Part shown: positions 36,477-47,787 of the stretch, one piece after another
How positions within the stretch are numbered: position 1 is the first letter of the stretch
Layout: each line of letters opens with the position of its first letter
Source of the DNA: Apostichopus japonicus
Lineage: Eukaryota; Echinodermata; Holothuroidea; Aspidochirotida; Stichopodidae
NCBI RefSeq assembly: GCF_037975245.1
Contig: NC_092562.1
Span: forward strand, 9,155,001 to 9,219,000
DNA: 64,000 bases
Reading direction: 5' to 3'
Program-made: the position numbers and the translations under genes
Notes under the pieces: model-generated
Told to the model about the DNA's origin: nothing
What the model saw: the letters and a program-made list of their open reading frames with translations, nothing else
Database searches by the model: none

Positions 36477-37249
36477 TCACACACCCACAGTTGTGCCTGC
36501 CTATGCCAAGAACGGATATAACAAATATTACGTAATCAGATCCTGTTCCGTATAACATTTCCCGCTGCTTCCGCAGAGCTCAACAGATGTAACCCATGAA
36601 GGAACGAAATGTATATCACAAATGAAACTCGTTGTTTTCCGCCACCTTACTTCCACCATCTACGGACCTCCATTTGTACACTACTGATTCATTAGTTAAC
36701 TAATGTGCATACAGCGTCCTTCACTTATCGATATTATCTCCTTGTTTCCTTTAATGTAAGGGAGGGCTAATGCATGCTTATCAGCTCACCTGAGCTTCTT
36801 TATACTGTACTAGATTTGAATGTTCTTTATATTACCACTTTTGACTTAAATAAAGTGTTAGTAACTACATTTTTTTATTTTTTATTATTTTGATACCGAT
36901 CTTGCTGTGTGTGATTTTGTCAATGTTTAGACACATGTAAGTGTAGTGTTCAATGTTATAGCCGAGTATTTCCGACTGTGATCAGTTTTCTTGGGGGATG
37001 GTTATACTATTGGATTTATTTATAATAAAGTAAAGTACTTGTTACGGCATAACGAAGAGAAATACATTAATAAATAATATAATAATAATATCGAATATAA
37101 GTGCAGACATATCAACTGATAACAGTGCTCAAGGTTGCTCAATATTACCCTGATTGTCGATAACCTGCCAAACATAGAGACAGTCCCTCCACCACATGGC
37201 AGCAGCTAAACAGCAGTTTAGCAGTAGCTAAACATGGCAGTAGCTAAAC
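36477..37249 (-). other. Intron SRCR4-SRCR5, unassigned part
   Basis: Sequence between the truncated hAT relative and the split SINE. It holds AT-rich DNA with ataataat runs near 37070-37095 and two copies of gcagtagctaaacagc near 37200-37250. No gene is seen. Confidence 0.65.
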
Positions 37250-37795
37250 AGCGCCCAACTGACAGTTCATCTCACAGGTCTCCATTTAAACAACTGGTTG
37301 AAGAGAGGTAATTGAGATAAAAGTGCCTTGCCCAAGGACACATTGTAGTCAGTGGCGGAGCGTCCATACAGTCAGAGGGGGCGGATGCCCCTCCTGACCG
37401 ACTCAAATGGACTGCTGGCGCCCTTTTCAGCTTTTTACCACTTTTTACTTATTCGCGATTATTGATTTACAGGTCCAATATACATGTACTTTCAACACCC
37501 ATATAAACTTCAGAGTTGTCACAAATGGCGATGACACCTATTTATTCTTCATTTATCTGCAAATTAGCAAGGCCCGGAAAGGGTCATTTCCGGCGATCTA
37601 GGGAGTAGCATTACTCAATTTTTTTGTACGCTCCGCCCCATGCTCCCTTTTAGATAGTGTCCAAAGCCCCCCTGCAGACCATTCTCGCCCCCTCTGACCA
37701 ATACCCCTAGCTCTGCCACTGATTGTAGTGATCTGGCCAGGAATTGAGCCCTGGAAGCCTAGATCACAAGTCCTCTGCCTTCACCACATGACCAC
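37250..37795 (-). mobile_element. SINE split by a hAT MITE
   Basis: The two halves, 37722-37795 and 37250-37349, rejoin on the minus strand into a tRNA-like head (gtgatctaggcttccagggctcaattcctgg) followed by tgtgtccttgggcaaggcac, a body seen in many echinoderm SINEs. The MITE at 37350-37721 is the younger insertion. The far 3' border is uncertain. Confidence 0.65.
37350..37721. mobile_element. hAT-type MITE, 372 bp, inserted into a SINE
   Basis: The termini cagtggcggagc and gctctgccactg are inverted with one mismatch. Identical 8-bp duplications attgtagt lie at 37342-37349 and 37722-37729. Subterminal GGGGGCGGATGCCCC-type GC-rich runs contrast with the AT-rich surroundings. It splits a tRNA-type SINE. 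Partial relatives in the opposite orientation are at 21741-21897 and 61036-61409. Confidence 0.9.
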
Positions 37796-37834
37796 AATAC
37801 AATCTAATGACCACAATGCAAATTAAATACTCAC

Positions 37835-38143
37835 CATATGGTACACAAACCACTGAAGCATCTTCCGTGTGCTCACAATTTTCAGCCTCTGCAGATCCAC
37901 ACTCACTGATGGCGGTCTCATGGCCTAAACAGGCAACATCATCATAATGGGTTGGACCGCTGCCAAGACCGAATGCAGCCCCGTCCAGAGCAGCGGAGGC
38001 TTCTCTGAATCCGAGTTGACGGCAAACCACATTGGCATCCGTGATGTCCCACGAATCGTCACAGACTGTTCCCCACACTCCAAGCTTGAAGACTTCTACT
38101 CTGCCCGCTGTTTCGTTGCCTCCTACGAGTCTTATACCGTCAC
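37835..38143 (-). CDS. SRCR domain 4 exon (103 codons)
   Basis: The shortest SRCR exon of the gene, with almost no linker: it runs from GDGIRLVGG to VVCVPYG. Six cysteines are present ([33 protein letters not shown]). It is the first domain in transcript order to carry the sequon NET in [11 protein letters not shown], which is then kept in all later SRCR domains. HTED replaces the more common HSED or HGED without loss of charge. The acceptor ccccaacag and donor gtgagta are both strong. An interrupted SINE starts within 50 bp of the donor. Confidence 0.9.
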
Positions 38144-38219
38144 CTGTTGGGGAAAGAGCAACTTTGAACTTGAACGAAAACGTGCTTGAATGAAAAGGAT
38201 CGTAAAATTTGCACGTGTG

Positions 38220-39170
38220 AAACGATGATGTACACTTGCAAGAAAGCTCTGTACTGGTGCAATCAGACCTTGTAGGTGAACACTGAAAGATAGTTTCCCA
38301 AAAAATTCCAGTTGGTTTCATTATTGACAAGTGTCAACACTTACCTGACTCCACTCATACATAAGTACTTCAATTCTCATATGATATCATATACACATCT
38401 GGTATAACAATCTAGCACAGCGCCATCTACATATCTCCTCCTTCCTCATCTACCATCCAAAGTCTCCTTATTTTCATTTTCATGGAGAATACATTCAAGA
38501 TGATCTACTTGGTATTTTGTATATTGTGGTCATGTTTTGTTCCCGAGATTCAACCTTCTGTCAAGCATATAGTCAAACCTTGTAAGTGAATACTGAAAAG
38601 CAGCTGTTCTAAATCTGACCTGCCATCAATGCTGCATGGATTTATAAGTCATTTCCAACCCAATTTTGGTATTATTTGTGTTCACCAGGTTCCAGACATC
38701 TGTTGACCCTCAAATGACAATCAACCTCCATCAAACACAATCGGATTCTTGTACTCACAACCGTGACTATGCAGGACAAATATGAAGTCCATTTAAACTT
38801 CATTGTATTCTCATTCAAACCTTGCTGGTGAAAAACTCAAAACTGGAATGCAGTTATAGTAGATCTGACTAGCCATGGATTTATAAATGCACTTCTAAAC
38901 CCAAACAGGTCAGTTTTGGTCTCATTTGTTTTGTTGATAAGGTTTCAGACATCTCTTAACATCAAATGACCTCAAGTGACCTCCATCAAAAACAATCAGG
39001 TTCTTGTACCCACAGCAGTTGACTCCGGTAGATCTGACCTGCTGTTTATTCTGCATGGATTCATAACTCCCTCCTGTCCCAAACTGAACGGCTTCAAAAA
39101 TGAAGACCAAGTATGGATAGTCTTACATTCTGTAAGCCATTTGACTTCTCCCACATACACATATGTGGCT
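38220..39170. repeat. Diverged tandem repeat with a unit of about 240-bp
   Basis: Segments sharing ctgcatggatttataa, caggttccagacatct, tgacctccatcaaa and ggttcttgtacccacagc recur at about 38520-38770, 38800-39010 and, partly, 39010-39170, with a remnant near 38222. Copies are 70-80% alike by eye. The rest of the SRCR3-SRCR4 intron, 39180-40500, is AT-rich. It includes a gtgaggatgtgacatcacaccctc-like palindromic stretch at 40231 and a tgacctttgacctc motif at 39812. Confidence 0.65.
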
Positions 39171-40504
39171 ACTTAGTGTAGTAAAAATAACTGCCTTCCA
39201 AGCCGATTATGTCACATTGATGTGTGGATCTGTTCCAGTTAATAGTCCTTCTTTATCTAGCTAATTTGTGACTTTCTCTAGGCTGGAGTACACTCAATCA
39301 ACCATTTAAATATCAGTTTACTAAATTGTTTGTGTTATTTATTGGTGCTTTTCGAAAAAAAACTGTTATTTAACGGTCGCTCCATGAATGACCAGCAGTT
39401 TTATGTTGACACTTTAATGTTGAGCTGATCACTTGACTCCTTTTACCACTTACAGTCCTGTTTATTGGTAATAGTTGGCAATAAACAGAGCCATACTGTA
39501 TCTTAATAATGCAGCTCACTGTAGCACCATTGGCACAACTAGATAGTGATTGCCAATGATTTATCAAAAAGTAGATCAATCAAAGAACAGGGCATAAAAC
39601 AGTTTAAATTTAACTTAAATGAACAATGGAAAACAGACTGGGAAATTATAACAAAGACACATTTTAAGCTAAGGAATGGATTAAGAGCAATTGACCTCAG
39701 TGTTACAGTAACTGTGTTCTTTCTTGCATGTGCTGCTTAGTTGGCGGCAATCCCTACATAACACTCTTCAATCTTCCAAGAAAAAAATATGTTTGGAAAC
39801 ACTACTTTGTGACCTTTGACCTCAGATCCCACATTTTTTTATAAATATCAATCCATTAAAGGATTGGTTCAGTTGTCATACATGTTTATGTTATATGAAA
39901 GAGGACAATAAAAGAAACACAATGGTGAAAAAACTGTTCAAATATCTTTCCGGTTAAAGAGATATTCAATTTTTATCAGATTGTGTAGAAACTGCTGAAA
40001 TCTGACTAGCTGTGATGTCAGATCCTCACATTCCTGAAAAGTCTTTTTTTTTTCTCTAAATATTTTGTGAGATTTCATGACATCAACCAAAAGATATGTC
40101 AGGAGATCTCATATTTGTCAAAGGAAGTATTTGAGATTAAACATCTGAAGAATTTTTGATTTATATTATTTTCAAATGTGTTAAAAAATGTAAATAATTT
40201 TTAAAGAAATATATTCACAAATGTTAAGGAAGTGAGGATGTGACATCACACCCTCACAGTAAGTCTTTCTACACCAGTCATTTTCAAAGAAATTTTGATA
40301 TCTTCAAAGTGTCATATCTCCTTAACAGAGCATGCTATCATGGTAGTTTCTTCACTGTTCTTTTTGTCTTTTTGTGCTCTTTCATACTATATAGACATGT
40401 CAAACACCTGAACCAATCCTTTAACCAATCCTGGCTGACAGTCAACCCTACGAGCCATTATTCAGAGCTAATCAGATTGAGTGTAATGATATATACCTAT
40501 ATTT

Positions 40505-40590
40505 ATGATATATATGGTTGTGGGGTGGGGTTGTGGGGAGGGGTTGTGTGGGGGAGGGTTGTGTGGAGAGGTTGTGGGGAGACAGGTAAG
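40505..40590 (+). repeat. G-rich GGTTGTGGGG tract
   Basis: Repeated ggttgtggggtgggg-like units fill about 80 bp, followed by a short TA microsatellite at 40605-40619. It lies in the SRCR3-SRCR4 intron. Confidence 0.8.
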
Positions 40591-40783
40591 TGAGGATCAA
40601 AGTAAATATATATATATATCAAGATCTGGCTTTAGGGTTTGGTTAGCTTCATGATTGATCTGTAGAGTTAGGTAACTATGTCACCGACACAGAACTAGCA
40701 TTGTTTATAATACAGGTGGCAAAAGCATTCAGTGGAATGACCACCTTCCTTACTGGTTTCAAACTTCTGGACAGAAAATCAGT

Positions 40784-40960
40784 GTCAATAGCCTAGTTGG
40801 TTACGGTGTCTGCTTATAAAGTGGGAGGCCCAGGTTTGAATACCGGTGGAGGCTGGAAGTTTTTTCCCCGTTCCAGATATTTCAACACATTGTTTTTTCA
40901 AATACTATTCACTCTCTGAAATCAGATGTGATCAATAGTAGACTCTCTGTGGTAACTTAC
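40784..40960 (+). mobile_element. tRNA-derived SINE (plus strand)
   Basis: The head has a pol III A-box-like tagcctagttggtta and a B-box-like ggtttgaatac at tRNA spacing. It continues into ggaggctggaagttttttcc, a body typical of marine-invertebrate tRNA SINEs. Base differences from real tRNA consensus and the non-tRNA body exclude a functional tRNA. The 3' border is uncertain. Confidence 0.7.
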
Positions 40961-41031
40961 CACAGGTCAGGGTTGCACGCTCAGGCAATATGGAACACAA
41001 GAAATGAATGAAAATAGACCTACATAATTAC

Positions 41032-41367
41032 CTTCAACACCAATTGATCCATGTTGGCAAACAACTCCAGCACCTTCTGCTATGCCGCAGTTCTCTTTAT
41101 CTCTAGCTGTATACACACACTCAAGTAGATTACTTTCATCTCCGTTACAGTCCACGTCGTCAAGATTGACTGGATCTTGTGACCTTCCAAAGTGAGCGTT
41201 AGTGACGGCCGAGAGGGCGCCCGGAAAGCCGAGCTGTCTGCAGACAACTTGAGCGTCATTCAGATCCCATTCGTCATCACAGACCGCGCCCCACTCATCA
41301 TCTACGAACACCTCCACACGACCCTCCTGAGGACTTGTACCGCCCAATAAACGCACACTCCCAGAAT
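41032..41367 (-). CDS. SRCR domain 3 exon (112 codons)
   Basis: Six-cysteine SRCR domain with [40 protein letters not shown] and GVVC. The HxED motif common to most copies is changed to IAEG, which removes one acidic residue of a likely cation site. As in domains 1 and 2 the sequon is absent (GGTSPQEGRVEV). The acceptor is ttcaag, a little weak. The exon tail, GSIGVEG, is longer than in neighbouring domains. The donor is gtaatta. A tRNA-type SINE lies 3' of it within the next intron. Confidence 0.89.
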
Positions 41368-42753
41368 CTTGAATAGAAAACAGAAAATTATAATAATCAA
41401 AATTCAGCTAAGTGCATTTCAACTGCTGAATGAGTAAATGTTCTTCAATTGCTACAGTAGCTGTTTTGTAATCCAATTTTATTTTCAAATTGTAGATGTT
41501 CTGTGGAAAAGAGTCGAAAAAGTAATTTAGGGCAGGCTTTCCTTTGATTCGGACACATCCTCACTGTCTCCATGACTACACAATGAATAGCAAGAAGGAA
41601 AGAATGCTGGCAAGACTAGCCATCTAGTGAAACAGGAGTTGAGAAGAGCGCTGTTATCATCATTTATGTCGTTCTGACTGTCGATGCTGTTAAACACTGC
41701 TGAAAGTTGCCACTTTCCACAACATTACTGGATTCTACAGTACCGGGTTTTGATGCCAGTACCACAATAAATTTATTTTCATTCATACTTTGTAAAGATT
41801 CCTAAATCCTATTGGTCCATTCAGGTCAGCTGACCGTGGTTAATCCTGTGGGTAACGCACAGTAAAATTACGGGGCATCACTTTAATAAATCTTTGGTTA
41901 TATGTAACCAAAAATGTTTTGTTTTATGATTTTTCCCCACACAAATGGTAGTGTGTGAATGAACGGGGTTAATCAACGGTCTAGCGTGCGTTACTCACAT
42001 GATTATTGCACTCCGGGTGTTAATGCTATCGCTGGATGCACTCGGGCTCCGCCCTCGTGCATCGCTTGCATTATCCCCCAATCGTGCATTAATCCTGTGA
42101 GTAACGCACGCTAGACCGTTGATTAACCCCTTAATGATCAATCTACCTCCAAATGTATACAAAGTATTATGCCATATCTCTGTAATGGGGCCATCCAGCT
42201 ATTCCACAGAGGGTACATGTAGTCATGTCAACAACATAAGCAAATCATAAAACATTGCTACAATTTTCATATTGTAAGTGCAAAAACATCTCTAATCTAT
42301 GTCAACCTTGCAGACAAGTTTGATGGTACATTCTAGCATTTTAAGTAGTATATCCCACAAAACCCTTCAACTAAATACTGCTCCTAATTAACATTACAAA
42401 TTAATTCTCGCCTTATAAAAGTTCCCCGTACTGGCCCCGAATTTTAACTATGCTAAAAATGACTAGAAGTTTACAAAAAGTACTTTCCTGTAGAGACTCA
42501 GATCCATAAGATTATTCCTAGACATCGAGTTGTATGTAAATGGACAGTTTTCACTGTGTCTATTGTGGATGAGTACTTTTAGAGTGGCGTTAAAATGGCG
42601 TTACAAAATTGGCGTTAAAATGGCGTTTAAAGTGGCGTTAAAATATCTGTTGATTGAATGTGAGCACAGGTGACCATTATTTGCCTTTACGGCAGCAATT
42701 CTGATGACCTTTCAATAGAATGGAGGTTTCATATGTCTTTTGTTCTTTTGTTT
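41368..42753 (-). other. Intron SRCR2-SRCR3, part outside listed elements
   Basis: Apart from the foldback element at 41778-42133 it contains a small array of ggcgttaaaat at 42590-42645 (about five copies). Nothing else is recognised. Confidence 0.7.
41965..42130. mobile_element. Foldback (palindromic) element, copy 1
   Basis: Arms of about 45 bp run inward from ggggttaatcaacggtctag at one end and outward to ctagaccgttgattaacccc at the other. A second nested hairpin around gatgcactcgggc / gccctcgtgcatc sits in the centre. The extended match with the second copy starts at about 41778 and ends at about 42133, so the mobile unit is about 355 bp. No clear target duplication is seen. It lies in the intron between SRCR2 and SRCR3. 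Confidence 0.85.
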
Positions 42754-42805
42754 GGGAGAGGGGGGAGGGGGAAGGGAGGGATGGGCGGGCGGGCGGGCGG
42801 GCAGG
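42754..42805 (+). repeat. G-quadruplex-type tract beside the SRCR2 donor
   Basis: Positions 42783-42801 are five GGG runs separated by single C, preceded by further G runs from 42754. This is on the non-transcribed-like plus strand, so the pre-mRNA here is C-rich. It begins 28 bp inside the intron from the SRCR2 donor. Confidence 0.85.
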
Positions 42806-42830
42806 AAAAAGGATGAGAATTCTTTCCTAC

Positions 42831-43148
42831 CTGGCATGATACATCTGATACCGACATCCTCCTCGCTTCCCGGGAGACAATTATGTTCCGTAATGTATGT
42901 ACAGTCGATTAATCTCAATTCATCCCCGATGCAGGAGACATCGTCCATCAAGACTGCCGGTGTATTGGGAGCCAGAGAGTAGAGTAAGAGTTCATCGGCA
43001 TCACCATAACCTAGCTGTCTGCAGACCACTCCTGCGTTCCCGATGGTAAACTCGTCGTTACAGAGGCTGCCCCACTGCCCGTCCAAGAAGATCTCCAACC
43101 GCCCTTCATTATGACTGGTACCACCTACAAGGCGTACGTCTCCATGAT
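42831..43148 (-). CDS. SRCR domain 2 exon (106 codons), the most diverged
   Basis: The domain keeps six cysteines at SRCR positions (QWGSLCND, GVVCRQLGY, DDVSC, LIDC, HNC, IRC) but departs from the consensus more than any other copy. The first acidic pair is Asn-Asp instead of Asp-Asp. The usual FGEGTG turn is replaced by a leucine-rich stretch followed by APNTP. The HxED motif before the last cysteine is rewritten as PGSEEDVG. There is no sequon in the GGTSHNEGR segment. The acceptor is preceded by a TG/T-rich tract. The donor gtagga sits 28 bases from a G4-type tract. It is open and in phase with its neighbours, so it is probably functional rather than decayed. Confidence 0.87.
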
Positions 43149-43422
43149 CTACACACACACACAAAAAAAACAGTCATTTTCTATTTTTAAAGATCTGAAT
43201 TGTAAGTGCAATGATAAAATCTCAAGATAAAGTCTCATATGTTTTATATAATATGTATGGTGGAATGAAATCATTGGTTAACATACTCTTTATCATGAAA
43301 TTATGTAAAACTTGCATATAACTCAGGCACTTGTAAGTTTTGGTAACCTATCAATGTTATGATGAAGTAAATAGCTTACAGAAATCAAGCACTTGTAACT
43401 TTCTGTAGGCATTTTATGCTAT

Positions 43423-44340
43423 ACAATAAAAACTATAAAAACTATAAAACTATAAAAACTATAAAACTATAAAAACTATAAAACTATAAAAACTATAAAA
43501 ACTATAAAACTAAAATACTAAAAAACTAAAAAACTAAAAAACTAAAAAACTAAAAAACTAAAAAAACTATAAAACTAAAACTATAAAAACTAAAAACTCA
43601 CATAACTCAGGCATTTGTAACTTGTGTTAACTTATCTACGTATCCATGGTATGATGAAATGTATAACTAACATAACTCAGACACTTGTAAGTTTTGGTAT
43701 AAACCTATCTACCTATCCATTGTATGATGAAATGTATAACTAACATAACTCAGACACTTGTCAGTTTTGGTATAAACCAATCTATGTATCCATTGTATGA
43801 TGAAATGCATTATAACTAACCTATTACTCAGGCATTTGTAAGTTTTGGTATAAACCTATCTACCTATCCTTTGTATGATGAAATGTATAACTAACCTAAC
43901 TCAGACACTTGTCAGTTTTGGTATAAACATATATACCTATCCATTGTATGATGAAATGTATTATAACTAACCTAACTCAGGCATTTGTAAGTTTTGGTAT
44001 AAACCTATCTACCTATCCTTTGTATGATGAAATGTATAACTAACCTAACTCAGACACTTGTCAGTTTTGGTATAAACATATATACCTATCCTTTGTATGA
44101 TGAAATGTATAACTAACATAACTCAGGCACTTGTCAGTTGTGGTAACCTATCTAACTATCTATCCTTTAGAATGAAATGTTTACCTTACATAACTCGGAC
44201 ACTAAGTAAACTAAGTAAAGGTAACCCATTCACCTATCTATGGTATGATGAAATCTATACCTCAGATAACTCAGCCACTTACTTGTGTTAACTTATCTAC
44301 CTTCCAGAGGTATGATGAAGTCTACAACTCAGGAATTTGT
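43423..44340. repeat. AACTATAAAA array followed by a minisatellite of about 75 bp
   Basis: 43423-43600 is a run of aactataaaa / aactaaaa units. From about 43600 to 44340 a unit of about 75 bp repeats roughly nine times with substitutions. It contains taactcagacacttg, gttttggtataaacc and tgtatgatgaaatg. Earlier degenerate copies start near 43310. It fills most of the SRCR1-SRCR2 intron. Confidence 0.9.
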
Positions 44341-44844
44341 TAGGTTCTTTACAAACCTAACTACCTATGGGATAATGGCATTTAATGGAATAACACATCC
44401 AACCATAGCTTTTTGTTTTCTATCTTTGTTTATATGAAGATACACAAAGCTAAGTGCACATTTAACACAATTAAACATTTCTTGTTTCCTACAGAAGAAC
44501 TGAAAATGGCATATACATACACACTATGCACTTCTGAAATTTTCTATCAACAGTTAAAGGTTTATAGTTATAAGATATGTATATAGGTATACATCAAAAG
44601 GTTAGAGGTATGCAGTCTCTCAAATAATTACTTACGTTTGTTGTTCTCTATTCAAAGACAATCAATGTGACTTAAAGTTATAACTCCTTTGCATAATGGA
44701 AGTTGGCTGCCATATCACACAATCCATTTGTAAATTTAATGTTTTCTTTTTATTTGGTGTATTGCAAATTTGAGATGATGCAATAAGTTACATCATTTTA
44801 CTATTTTGCTTTTCTTTATAATATAAATATACCAGAAAACTTAC
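44341..44844 (-). other. Intron SRCR1-SRCR2, part next to SRCR1
   Basis: About 500 bp of AT-rich sequence between the 75-bp minisatellite and the SRCR1 donor. Nothing is recognised. Confidence 0.75.
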
Positions 44845-45165
44845 GGACTTGTGTACAGATCACACTAGCATCTTCACTATGACCGCAGTTATGTCCAACT
44901 TTACGGTAGACACAATCTGCCAATCTCCCTTCTTCCCCACTACATTGTACATCATCCATTAGAACTGAACCGGTGCCTTCACCAAAATGGGCCATTGGGG
45001 GAGCCGAAGCTGCCGGTCCAAAACCCAGTTGGTAGCAGACCACATCTGCTTCCTGGATGGTCCATCCATCATCACATACTGTACCCCACACATCGTTCAG
45101 GTACACTTCCACACGTCCCTCAGTCTTTAATTCTCCATCCACTAAACGTATAGCTCCTTCTACAT
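44845..45165 (-). CDS. SRCR domain 1 exon (107 codons)
   Basis: Single-exon SRCR domain with six cysteines, the motif [10 protein letters not shown], a GEGTG turn, MDDVQC, and NCGHSEDASVIC near the end. The acidic pairs after the first cysteine and before the third, plus the HSED motif, match the cation-binding positions known in other SRCR domains. It lacks the N-glycosylation sequon that most later domains carry: the segment reads DGELKTEGRVEV. The acceptor is preceded by a pyrimidine-rich run. The donor is gtaagttt, and the phase-1 base at the exon end is C rather than the usual G, so the junction codon with SRCR2 becomes His. It is the first domain after the signal peptide exon. Confidence 0.9.
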
Positions 45166-47621
45166 CTGTAAGGAAGAGAGACTGAGGTATTGAAGGTCTT
45201 TTCATGGGTTTCTTCTGTTTCCTTTTTATTTCCTTCTATTTTTTAAATATATCTTGCAAGCCCACAAAGATTTACACATACAGTACCCTCCAAGAGAATT
45301 AAAGCAGAAAGCCAGCAGGCCTAGCAATTCCTCCACTTACAAGTTTACTCTGTACATGGTACCACCTGATTGATAGAGCACCTGAGGAAAATTGTGTCCT
45401 TAAGTCAAGTACCAGAAAATCAGAAAAGCCTTCCAGATAACTTGATCATTGCAAAGGTATTACCCTTCTGAAAGTTGATGACAGATAAATTAGGTCATAT
45501 TAGTGAGAGTGGAAAACCCTCCCAGCCACTTAAAGGAGGAAAGGTCAAATGGGCCATTCTCGGTCACGTGTGTGACGGAAAAATGGGGAAATTTGCACTT
45601 TACTACTGTGTGTGACATCAAAATTATGCTAATTAGCACCCATTATTAACGAAGAATTGAAGATCAGGAACCTCTGCTTTAGGAATGAAATAAATGTATG
45701 TATGTATGTATGTGTGTATGTATGTATGTATGTATATTAGATCCTCCTGCAAGCAGGAACTCGTGAAGAAGCCTAATTGGCTTATCAAAGCCGCAAGCTG
45801 ACCGAAGTCAGTCTCTCACATTCATATTTAACGTCCATGATTATGAATTGTTAATTGTTAACAACTCTGTGACTGGACGACATACATTAATCTGGGAGTG
45901 ACTTGAACCGGGGACCTTATGATTGAAAGGCACCGGTGTTAACCACTGAGCTAACACTCCGTAGCTATGTACAGTATAACTGTAATGAACCCATGTACAG
46001 TATAACTGCCTCCATGTGATAGTTGATAACTGAAATATTATTTCTAGATACAGTAGCCTACTCATGTAGAAAAAACAAATATATATACAGTTAAAAACTA
46101 CAAATTTTTGCTAAAACTTACAATAATGCAAATGTATGCAAATTAGTATGTTATGGTTGTAATTTTAATGAAAAGAAATATGAAACAGAAAACTTGAGGT
46201 ATCCATCTAAAACCAAAAAAATAACATTTGGTCCTGATGAACACTTTTTTCATGCCAGTTTCATTTTCCAGAGAATGGCCCAAATCCTGACACAGAAAAG
46301 CCATTGATAGGGTTGAGCTGACAGCAATCAGCCTCATATTTGGGCAATATTTGGACAGTTATCTGTCACTTAAATGTACTTGTTGAGTGTTCTGTGTCAA
46401 AATAAATACCTGAGGTCTTTGATATTGAGTATTCATAGCAGCTTTGAGATATTATGCAGTAATTTCTGACTAATCGTAAGATACAAATTATGACATCTTA
46501 AACCTGTACCAATTAAGTATGGTGAGATTGAGGTTCATGGTGCCCGAAACAAGGAGTCGTTACCAATGTTCTGAAGTCAAACTTTCATTTATTATACAAA
46601 ACTTATCCATAAGTCCATAACTCTCCATAATTGTTTTACTTTGTTTTAGCCATTAAAGACTTTTGCAAACTGTGAGCTTTAGAGTTCTGCACAGTGATAC
46701 AGTACAACTATGAGTCGTGGCAAAACTGCAAGTTGGCAGGTATGAAAGAAATGTATTTGAGAGAAACATTTCAAACGATGTTGACATAACAATTACAGGA
46801 TGACTTTAATCAATTTTTTAATCTCGTAGAAATGCTTTAACAGTTAAAACACTGCCATCTGCCCAGATAAAATTTCTATACCACTTTTAAATTTTGACAA
46901 ATGATCCTTAAACACAGTATCTGCGGGTGGGGGGGGGGGGTCATCAAGTAAAGAGGCTGGACTGCCTAGTTTAACACAGACTATAAGGTCAGCTCCTCAG
47001 ATCAGGAAGTTGTTACGGAGGTCAGATACAATGCTTGTAAACCCCTTTGAAGTAGCTGTGTTTCCTTCCAGGTTGAAACAAACACCTATGGAAAAACCTT
47101 GTTTGGATTAGGCCTTCTCTCGGGCTAAAAATATCCCTAATGCTGCCTGTCACTTCCACAAAAATACAAAATATCATCACTCTTGGGAAATGTTACTGTG
47201 GCCATGTAAGAATAATTTTGAGCCGACCCTTACATTAAACCAACCTGGATATGACTATGATTTCATAGTTCAATAACTTCAATAATTAATGAACCCTTGA
47301 CTACCCCCACCCCCCACACACACACAACCTCTCCCCTCTCTGCTGGTTTTACAATAAACCTTCCTACAAAAAATTAAATTTGTACCCACCATCCATTATG
47401 CCAACCTGGTTTAATAATTAAGACCCCCTTTCCCTGCTGGAGTTTTCATTCTGCATCATTCTGCTTAAAAGTTGAAAACCTACCCGAGTTAAAAAAAAAT
47501 AGCTGAAGATTAAGAAAAATATCAAAACATTTCTCTGTTACAGCTGTGGGAATCCTGTGACATCAATACTTGTTTACTTCAAATTTACATTCTGTACAAA
47601 GTGTGACAACTCAATTCAAAC
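45166..47621 (-). other. Intron 1, SRCR1-proximal part
   Basis: Apart from the SINE at 45686-45966 and a 12-bp G run at 46929-46940, I see only AT-rich sequence. No SRCR-like or other coding segment is present. Confidence 0.7.
45686..45966 (-). mobile_element. tRNA-derived SINE (minus strand)
   Basis: On the minus strand the head ggagtgttagctcagtgg contains an A box, followed by a B box ggttcaagtca 44 bases on. The body includes gactgacttcggtcagcttg and ends in an ATAC tetranucleotide repeat (45686-45737). The first 70 bases look like a tRNA, but the long body and simple-repeat tail mark a SINE. Confidence 0.75.
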
Positions 47622-47787
47622 TCTTCTTCTCACTTCCAATCCCCCCCCCCCCCATCCCCTCATGCCCATCTTGATATTCTAATAGAGATTACAAAGCCCA
47701 AACTATCTGGCCCTGCTGAATATTCAGAAATATTATGGAGAGTTAACAGAATAGGTTGTTACAAATTGGGTCTGAGTCTCCCTGGTT

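Noticed and set aside
45893-45966. Functional tRNA gene on the minus strand
   Set aside because: The cloverleaf is imperfect and the sequence continues into a SINE body with an ATAC tail.
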